Below are positions 55,659 through 64,000 of a stretch of DNA of 64,000 bases, one piece after another. The stretch is from contig NC_066585.1 of assembly GCF_024323335.1 (NCBI RefSeq), positions 342,489,346 through 342,553,345 of the forward strand, in the 5' to 3' direction. The stretch comes from Lathyrus oleraceus (Eukaryota > Streptophyta > Magnoliopsida > Fabales > Fabaceae). The notes below the pieces were generated by a model. The model saw nothing but the letters and a program-made list of their open reading frames with translations, ran no database searches and was not told where the DNA came from. Both the position numbers and the translations under genes were made by a program. Position 1 is the stretch's first letter; every line of letters begins with the position of its first letter.

Positions 55659-58600
55659 TGTAAGACCCTAATTTTGACCCTAATATCCCTCATGGCATCA
55701 TGTTATTGCACAAGTGAATTGCCTCAAGGATCATAGCATGTTTGGCTCCTTAACCCTTGGGTTGGGACTTATTTGAGTGTTTTGAGATCACCAAGCATGC
55801 TTGTATTGTATATTATTTCTTTTCTTATTTTCATTACTAACCAAAAGTACAAAAATATGTCACTAACTCTTTTTGCTTTGAAGCTCAAGTGATCATGTGC
55901 TCCAATGCTCCTAGGCCTAGTGAAATGGATAGATGAAGATGAGAAAAAGCATTACAATGGTCCACAAAGTTCCTAATCATCATATATGTCTCGCAAGTAT
56001 CTCAATTTTCCAATTTGATCAAGATAACCCAAGGGGCTTGAAGATTATTTCCCAAGGAAACCCTAATTTTACTTTGCTTTGACTGTGCCTTGCCCATGAA
56101 GCAATCTCAACCTATGATCAAATTTAATCAAGAGAAGTATTTCATTCATCATTTTATGTATATATGAGCCTATTTGAGGCCCCTCAATCATCTATTCATC
56201 AAGATTGGAAGTTTGGCCTTGAGAAGTTGACCAGTCAAGTCATCTGACTAAGCTGAGGTTCAATGAGATATATCTTTTGATGTGTTTGCCAAATGAAGAT
56301 GACCCCAAGAAAATAAAATGTTCTTAAGAACCATATGAACAACTTTCATGTTCATCAAAAATCCATTTGAAACTTGTAATGTCATCATTCATTTCAAAAC
56401 ATTATAGGCCATTTTGACAGAAACCCTAATTTTGGGTTAACTTACCAAGGACATAACTTCCTTAATTTTTATGCTTTTGAGGTGAAAACAAATTCATTGG
56501 GAAGCTCGAGATGTCTAATTCAAATTTTATGTTGGACAAAATTTCATAATCCTAAAAGAAATACATGTGATAATACAAAACATTATAGGTCATCTTGGAC
56601 CTAATTCATTGAATTTGAAAAAGTACCCAACTTCAAATGCCTATAACTTTATCATATAAAATCCAAATGATTAAAAATGTGAGTCTAAATTGATCACCTT
56701 GAAAATATATACAACTTTTATGTTGGAAGTTGACTCATTTGAAGTTTTTATCATGAGGACATAGGGGTTTGATTAAGCTTGCTTTTGGTGAAAAATTTCA
56801 AAATGATGTGAACATGTTTTGTACTTGAATTTTCACAGCAAGTTTTCATAAATTTGCACATGCCAAATGAATTTTTGCCCAACATGATTTTTGTTCCTTA
56901 TTTCAATGGTGTTCCAACCATTATTCACAATACTCTTTTGGAGTTACCATTTGTGAGGTTCGAATTCATTTCCATTTATGTGCATTTTGGTATTTTATGA
57001 TGAAACTTGAATTGCAAGCATGCTTCAGTCCTTTGTGCACGTCCAAATCCTTTCCTTATGAACTCAACAAGCTTTTGCATTCATCATTGGGCCTTCCACA
57101 CGCCTGTACAGACCCATGCACATCAAAGTTCAAATTGCCATACACATGAAAGAAGCGTGTGATCTGATACCTTGTGCTATAAATAGAGGTTCCCTCTCAT
57201 TCATTTGGTAACCTTTTGGAGATCTGAATTATTGCAGAAGTAAAACTATAGTCATACCAAAGGAATTATTCAAAAATTGTTCTTACTTTCGAGCTTGAAA
57301 TTCAGCATCATTAGCTGAGTTTTAAAGCCTAATTCCTTAGCCTTTCATTTCCATTACACTCAAGGATCAAAGGGGAGCAAGGAACTTGGAGGATTCGTGG
57401 CCAGAAGTGCTTCAATTCAAAGGTTATTTTCAAACTTTTTGGATCTAGAACTCTTAATTCAATGTAGCATCCTTGTGTTTCTGTGGATTTCTAAAGTCCT
57501 CACACTTGAGGCAAGCCATTGGTGCTTTCAATTCATCATTTCATGAACAAAAAGTTTGAAGATCACGATCTTCTCCTTCACATTTATCTCAATATAGGAA
57601 GAGTGAGGGAGATCCATTGGTACAGTGATGATCTCCATCACACGAGCTTCATTTCCATGGCCTTGTTTTTAATTTTCATTAAAGTTCATTTTCCTGCAAC
57701 TGGTGGCCGGAATTTGTTGTCTGGCCGGAGAAGATGGTGGTTTCCACCACTACCACCACCACGTGTGTATCCTCCTGGCCCTTGGATTTGGTTTCCACGT
57801 TTTAATCTTGTTCATTCATTGTGTTTACTTCATTTAATGCATGTTGTTGCGCGTTTGACTCAAGCATACCGTGTTCCATATGATCTTGACCATCCATTGA
57901 TGCCACGTCAATTAATGAAACTCATCCTGTGGCGGTGGTTTTTTCCATTTATTCCATTTTCATTTTATTTTCAGTTAATTCCTTTTATTTTCAAAAATTC
58001 ACAAAAAATTCATTTGAAGTCATAAAAATATGAGACCAACTCCAAAAATTTTCTTGAAAAATCTAGTTTCATATTATGATTTTTAATTATTTTTGTGATT
58101 TCATTTGATATTTTTCATGGATTATTTGATTTTTAATAGTTTTAATTCATTTTAAAATACTTTCTGACTTTTAAAAAATCCAAAAAATATTTTCGTAGCA
58201 TTTATGGATCATGATAAGTCAATGAAAAATGGTCTCATCAATTTCTTATTTGATTTGAGATTATTTGAGATTTTAATTCATATTATGCTATTTTTAATTG
58301 TTTTTTAATTTATTTTAAATACTTTCTGGTTTCGAAATTTTGTGAGAAAATTAGTCAAAGTTTGTTTGGCCAGGTTGAACCTATGAGAAAATTGGATTTG
58401 TTGATGTTGATTTGAATTGCATTTGAGGTTCAACCTTATTTGTTTATTATTTATTTGCATTTTATTTTAATTCAAAAATACCAAAAAAAATACCATTGAT
58501 TCTTTGACTTGTTATCTTTATTTCTCTTCTGTTTGGTGTTGTTTGATGATGGTTTGATTCATATTTGATCAATTGGATTTGGTTGTTGTCTTCCTTTCCC

Positions 58601-60515
58601 CTCCCTTTCATCTTCATCCCTTTCTTTCCATCAATGGCCAATGATTTAAAGTCTTGTGGTTGGTCTTGTCAAATGAGAAGCTTAACCTTCTTTGATCCAA
58701 ACCAAAATCAACTTGATCCATGATCAAGTGAGTTGTTTTGTGTCAAAGATAGGTTGCTTCTTGGTCAAGCAAATAACTTAAAGTCAATACAAGGCCCTTC
58801 CCCTTTTTTTTGGCATGGCAAGTTTATGGAGCTTGGCTTACTAGTCATGATCTCTAACTTGTGTTCTTTGCCTATATTTTTATGGATCAGCCTCAGATAG
58901 GTGTGACTACTACATTAGTCCACTTACGATTGCTTAACATAGCGCTACATTGTCTTATGACAAGCAAACATAACTTTACTAACTACTAACTTTAATTTTA
59001 GAATTTAATTTCTTGTCATTTAATGTCATTTATTTCTTACTCATTATTCATATTGATTTCCACTTTGCTCACTTGAGCACATATTTTATGTTTATGTCAT
59101 TTTTCTTTTGCTCATTTGAGCCCATTATTGTATAAATATATTGGTATCTTGTGTTTGCTTTGTGTTTGTTTTGTGTGAACCAAATGCAAAAGGAGAAAGG
59201 ACTTAGAATTAGGACTTACCTATGCTTAAAGGAGTTCAAGAGCAACTAGGCCTCATGCCTTTAGAATGAAAAATTTGTTGAAGAGCAAATAGACCTCATG
59301 CCTTTAGAATGCTAAAACTCAAAGTTGACTTAAAAGAACTTCTCATTCAAACTTATTCTTTGTCCATTCCCTTTATTGTGTTATGAACTTTTTGATGTGT
59401 GCTTTTATGTGATAGGGATCCCACCTTGAGATTGTGAAAAAAGGACCATTGTCATGAGTAGCCAAGTTAAGAGCCAAGCCAAATGAAGATCCTAGGAGCT
59501 TGAATTCAAATTGTTTGATTGCTTGTTTGTGTGCTAAGTCCAAAGGAAAGGAGCATCTTGAGTCATCTCTATGACTTCAAGGAAAGGAACTCCAAGGGTT
59601 TTGTCTTTCCCCTCTTATCTTTGTATGCTTTAGGATTAACCCTTCTCTTCTTCTCCCCACTCTAACCAGGCCAAAAAAAATCATTTTCAAACTTTGACTT
59701 TATTTCAAATTAGAAACCTAGGCCTTAAGACTTTGACTTTCCAAAATCATTTTTATCAATACTCATTGTGAATAAACCTTAATCCAACTTTGACCTCATT
59801 TTGTAAATAAATCTAACTTGTAAATATAAGTCATCTCAAGTTGTTTTGTGGTTCCAATGGCCATTTTGTTAAAACTTTTCAAAAACATTAGTCATAGGTT
59901 TGAGTTATCATAGTGGTTGATGTAAATCTCACCTCACCCTTAGTGATTGGATTATAAGTCTTCCATGCTTCTTATAGGGTTAACCCCTCACTAGCATGTT
60001 GAAGCCTTCCTCACATGGTGGATTGTTGGTTTAGGTTGAGTTTTCTCCCTTTGATAACAAAAGACCTTAAGGCTTTTGATCAAATCAATTCACCAATCTT
60101 TGAGATTTTTACCCCGAACTACGAGGTTTTGATCCTCTTTTGTGATGGTACGTAGGCAATGGGTTCATCCATTCAAACAACAAAATTTGTAAATATAATT
60201 TATTCTCTTCGCATCCCTCCAATCTTTTTGCACAAATCTTTTCACAAATACCAACCTACAACACATATTTGCAAAAAGGGTTCCCTTAGAGTACTAAGGA
60301 TGTTTTGGGTGCGTAAAACCTTCCCATTTCATAACCAACCCCCTTACCTAGATCTCTGACATTTTTATTAGTTTTTGATTTGAAAAACTTCTTACTTGGC
60401 TTTTGTTCTCTTTTTAGCATTTCCTTTGGACAAATAAAAGTGCGGTGGTAACTCGAATTGTATGTTGACTTTTGGTTTAGTCAATAAACCTAAAAGTAAC
60501 GAAAACCCCGCTGCA
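55659..60515 (+). mobile_element. G: solo Ogre LTR
   Basis: 4857 bp from TGTAAGACCC to CCCCGCTGCA, flanked by a perfect 5-bp duplication GCATG (55654-55658 and 60516-60520). TATA box at 57178-57186. The U3 is AT-rich with phrases shared with the LTR of C (CAACTTTCATGTTCA). U5 carries the ACCTTCCC...CATAACCAACCCCC block (60305-60352), AAATAAAAG and a decayed PBS-like TGGTAACTCG (60446-60455). No internal region remains, so a product of LTR-LTR recombination. The 168-codon ORF at 57519-58025 is not supported as a gene. Confidence 0.9.
57178..57186 (+). promoter_or_regulatory. TATA box in solo LTR G
   Basis: TATAAATAGAGG about 1.5 kb into the LTR. Same core as in H. Confidence 0.65.
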
Positions 60516-60520
60516 GCATG

Positions 60521-62791
60521 AAACTCCTTGGAACCATACATCTAAGTCCACCATTGTTGACCTTTGAATCTTCAACTGAAAAGGTAGTTACAAGTAACAT
60601 TTCTGAGCAAACGCGTTACTCGTGTGTTCGTCTTGAATCAATGGCTCTGAAGTAAAGAGACGTGAAAGATGATGTGAGTTGATGCTTAAATATGTGTTGT
60701 TTGAGCTTAAGACTCAGAGTTCATGAGTTGCCAAAAATATGGTTCAGCAATTGAAGACGAGTGCCTTCGCACGTGTTTAAGGGAAATTCAAATTTTCTTG
60801 GCCAATGAAAACACGCCACACACATTTTTCAAAAGTATCCGTTAACGCCATTGTCAAACTATTTTCTATTTTACTTTTCTACTTTATTTTTCATTAGCTT
60901 TCCGAATTAATTTCTGATTGGGCCTTTGACCTTTATTACTCGATTTTTTTACACAAATTGCATAAAAATATCTTGCATCACATATATTTTTTGCATACTT
61001 TTTAAAATCATTTTTGCATATAATTAATATTTTCTTTTATTTTTTCATTTAATTTTCATTTTCCATTTTTATTTTTGACCATTCTAAAACATTTTTGCAT
61101 CCAACTTTTTAGATTTATTTATTCATATTTTTCTTGAATTCTCATAATTTTCCCAACCATTTATTTTATGTTTTGGTGCTTGTTTTGAATTTTCTCTTTA
61201 ATTTCCCATTTTAAATCATTTTTAATCATTTTTATTTCATTTTTAATTAAATTTTTGTCAATATTTTGACTTTGCTTGAGTCGTTGCTTGGTTGATGAGA
61301 TCTTCGATATTTCAAATCATTGATAGATAGTCCATTGGTTGATTCAATCTTCTCTAATTCAAAATGTAGAATTATGATCATTTGATCATATTTTGAACAC
61401 TTTGAGTTAATGATAATTTATCCCTTGGTGTAGCATATGTTTGAGTCCTTTGATTTGTTGATAGATTATCCTAATGTGGTGACTTGACTTTGCCTTCTAA
61501 CATCTAAGACCTAACACCTAACTTTACATTTATGCTCTTTACATTCATGTCATTTACATTCTTTCCTTTTACTTTTTGCCTTTTTTTCCTTTCTTATTTC
61601 AAAAGACAAAAAACATTATAAAATGGATAAACCCCTAAAATGATTTAATCTGATCTTATGGATGTGTGTTACTATCGCGTGCTTGAGGAGTATTTTGCAC
61701 CTTGGACCTTAAGACTTAATGTTTTCCCTTGATTGGAGTATGTATGATACTTGGCGATTATCTGAGACCTTGTGATCCCTCTGGACCCTTTGATCTTCAA
61801 TTAAAGACTTGGATGTTTCCTTGTGGCTTTGTGGCTTTGTTATTCATCTGGATCTACAAATATTCATCTACTTATGTGCTTTTTTCATCTTGTGGCTTAA
61901 TCCAAAAGGGAAAGGAATGCTCATTTAGACCAATGTCAAATTCTTGTTCCATCTTATGGTGAGTACACTTGCACACACAAAGGCTTTATCTTGGGCTACC
62001 TTATAATGAGACCTTTTATTTCATGTCATTTACTTTATGCTTGAGGATAGTTTCTTCATCTTCTTCCCATTTCTTCAATTTTCAAAACTTCTCCCTATTT
62101 CAAAAACCTCTTGTTTTCAAACTTCGTACCCTTTCTTAACAAACATTGATTTTTTTCAAGTGATTCAGAAAATATTTTTCTCAATAAATGATAAAACATT
62201 TAAGCATACTTAAACTCTTTTCTTCAAACTCCTAAAAAAGACAAAACTCATCAAACTTCTTTTTGTGCCTTTGTGTACTTTCCTTTTAAAGGCCTTTTTT
62301 TTAAAAGATTGGATATTAGTCTATTCTTGTAGTGATGCAAACCACTATACTTCTATAATATGTTGATAAATGATTGATATTTTTAACTTGAATGTTGAGA
62401 CGTACTTATGAGAAAGTCCAAGTAAAAGTTCTCCATATCAAGATGATGCAAATGCACATTTCGTCATACTTTTGGGTAGTAAGATGAGTTTTCCATTCGA
62501 ATACGACAAAGTGGTTTTTCAAATTAAAATTAATCAATAAACAACCCAGTTTTTTATAGACACAGATTTGCAAGTGGTTCCTATGGAGTACCATAGATGT
62601 GAGGGGTGTTAATACCTTCCCTTTGCATAACCAACCCCCGTATCTAGATTTCTCTTTTGTTTTATCTTTTGTAGGTTTTGTTAGATCTTTTTCTCATTTC
62701 CTTTGGAAACAATAAAGTTCGGTGGCGACCCTTTCTTTTCTGAGTTAAGTTAATCAATAGCTTCATCTCAAAAAAATTCCTACCGCGATAG
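60521..62791 (+). repeat. Element H LTR, right piece with U5 end
   Basis: Resumes after G and runs to the PBS. Very AT-rich, low-complexity part at 60840-61260. U5 block TAATACCTTCCCTTTGCATA (62610-62629), polyadenylation-like AATAAAG (62711-62717) and PBS-like TGGCGACCCT (62723-62732). The LTR terminus reads CCGCGATA where CA is usual, one sign of age. Together with 38200-38594 and 55215-55658 it makes about 3.1 kb of one LTR. Confidence 0.75.
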
Positions 62792-62792
62792 C

Positions 62793-62811
62793 TGGCGACT
62801 CTGCACAGGAC
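62793..62811 (+). other. PBS of element H
   Basis: TGGCGACTCTGCACAGGAC, differing from A, B and E in the middle (CACA instead of TGGG). Confidence 0.82.
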
Positions 62812-63300
62812 TAGTCTCTAAGTGGATTAAGCCTAGCTTGTTTATCTGTGTTTATGTTATCGCTTTTTGTTTGCTGTTTAGGTGTTTGGTGATCTCTGTG
62901 TGGCGAGATAAGTCCCATACCCAGACTTGAGTGCACTTAAGATAGAATGGTGGTATAGTCATGTTGACCTTATTGACGTTAGACCTTGTTAGGTTGGCAT
63001 GAGAACCCCACTCAGATAAGACCCCTTTGGATGTACCTAGGTCTTGCGAGTAGTTGTAATGACAGATTTATGTTCGACCTGGGAGTCTGAGATTCGGAGA
63101 GACCTTAGAACACTTTATCCCCTCTTGGACTTTTAGGATGTAGTGTGGTGACCTTTCCGACGTAGGCCTGGTCTGGTTGATACACGATACTACACTCTGA
63201 CAAGGTTCTCTTTAGAATATTATTGGTCTACGAGTAAGTCGTTAAACTGATAATATCCGAAAGATGGTTTTACGACTCTGGGAAATTTTTTGAACCTGGT
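62812..63300 (+). other. 5' leader of element H
   Basis: Non-coding. CTAAGTGGATTAAGCCTAGC at 62819-62838 matches the post-PBS motif of A and C in position and sequence. Confidence 0.7.
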
Positions 63301-64000
63301 TACTATTTGAGACATCCAAAGCTATAAAAACATTCATCAGTTCCGTTTCAAACATCCTAAATTGAAAGAGTTAAGGAAGCTAGGATCTTTGGTGTCTTGT
63401 CCTCCTGACTTCAAATACCGTTATGGAAGACTTATGTTTGTGTTGAATACTAATATGGAATACGGAGTTCTGAACACCTTAGTCCAGTTCTATGGTTCAA
63501 CGTATAGGTGTTTCACTTTCCCTGATTATCAACTTGGACCTACTTTGGAGGAATATTCCTATTACATAGGCTTTCCTGTATCATATCAGAGGTTGTGCAT
63601 TTGAGAAAAGAGGAGATTTATGCTAAATGTGACTAAAAGAGGTATTCTTGGTCTACCTACTAAGTTATTGATGGAGAAGGTTGCTACTCTTGCGAGTGCT
63701 GGGAGTATGGTTGCTTTCGAAGTTGTTCTCACTTTGCTTATCTATGGCATAATCTTGTTCCCTAATGTTGATAACTTTGTGGACATCAATGTTATCCACA
63801 TCTTTATGATTTAGAATCCAGTTCCTACTTTGCTCGCATAGACCTACTATTCTATCCATAACATAACGGAGAAGAATGGAGGAGCTGTTGTGTGTTGTGC
63901 ATCTTTGATGTACAAGTGGTTTATTTTTCACTTGCCGCAGTCCAAATTGTTCAAGGATAAAAAGATGTGTTTGAGGTGGTCCTAGTGGATCATGTCTCTC
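63301..64000 (+). pseudogene. ORF1 of element H, several in-frame stops, runs off the window
   Basis: One frame carries the family motifs LVQFYGSTYRCFTFPDYQLGP, TLEEYSYYIGFPV, YGIILFPNVDNFVDINVI and NPVPTLLA. It is interrupted by in-frame stops at 63602-63604, 63812-63814, 63839-63841 and near 63983, with no frameshift needed. The start is uncertain, upstream of 63362. Oldest-looking ORF1 in the window. The rest of element H lies to the right. Confidence 0.82.

Noticed and set aside
57519..58025. 168-codon plus-strand ORF with a Pro/Trp-rich middle
   Set aside because: Lies wholly inside solo LTR G, no known domain. The CCGG-rich part resembles a non-coding block in the LTR of C.
62403..62600. 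Possible antisense gene at 62406-62594
   Set aside because: Within the U5-side part of the H LTR; conserved sequence there is the LTR block, not protein coding.

Overview
The window is plant nuclear DNA made almost wholly of nested LTR retrotransposons. I recognise no host gene, tRNA, rRNA or CRISPR array. The dominant family is the Tat/Ogre branch of Ty3/gypsy: LTRs of 1.5-5.2 kb, a primer-binding site (PBS) starting TGGCGACTCTGC, an extra ORF1 before gag, gag-protease and RT-RNase H-integrase in separate ORFs, and a long repeat-rich 3' UTR. With SIRE/Maximus-like copia remnants, this points to a legume of tribe Fabeae (pea, vetch, lentil or vetchling). The species call is inference.

Layout. 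Left half (1-34281) is a nest on the minus strand. Element C (5' LTR 29049-34281, ORF1 down to 26574) is cut by element B (5' LTR 24531-26573, ORF1, gag-pro, pol, 3' UTR running off the left edge). The 3' UTR of B is cut by element A (950-14453, complete with both LTRs and duplication TGTAT). The gag of A is cut by a 2.0-kb solo LTR, F (9031-11033). The middle (34282-38199) holds two decayed copia fragments in opposite orientation. Right half is plus strand. Element H (only LTR pieces, PBS and a broken ORF1 at the right edge) is cut by element E (38595-55214, complete, duplication CTAAG) and by a 4.86-kb solo LTR, G (55659-60515, duplication GCATG).

Coding state. B is nearest to intact: a 1010-codon gag-pro, and ORF1 and pol each broken by one in-frame TAG, but its protease active site reads D-N-D instead of D-T-G. 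A keeps the D-T-G protease but lacks ORF1, the RT catalytic core and the integrase core. E keeps ORF1, RT, RNase H and integrase (with frameshifts and stops) but has lost the whole protease by an in-frame deletion in gag. All three nevertheless transposed, so their proteins were probably supplied in trans at some stage.

Most interesting signal. The 3' UTRs of A, B and E share an architecture that I do not know to be described: (1) four tandem stem-loops just after the integrase stop codon, conserved in all three with compensatory changes; (2) a stretch with repeats complementary to the 3' half of the PBS; (3) next to the polypurine tract, a tandem array of mini-hairpins whose stems covary while the loop stays constant, with a different loop in each element (TCWGGCT in A, GTACGYTA in B, CGGTAA in E, plus-strand notation). 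The LTRs add a second PBS-like sequence about 45-80 nt upstream of the real PBS. These look like RNA-level functions such as packaging, cyclisation or priming, but that is inference.
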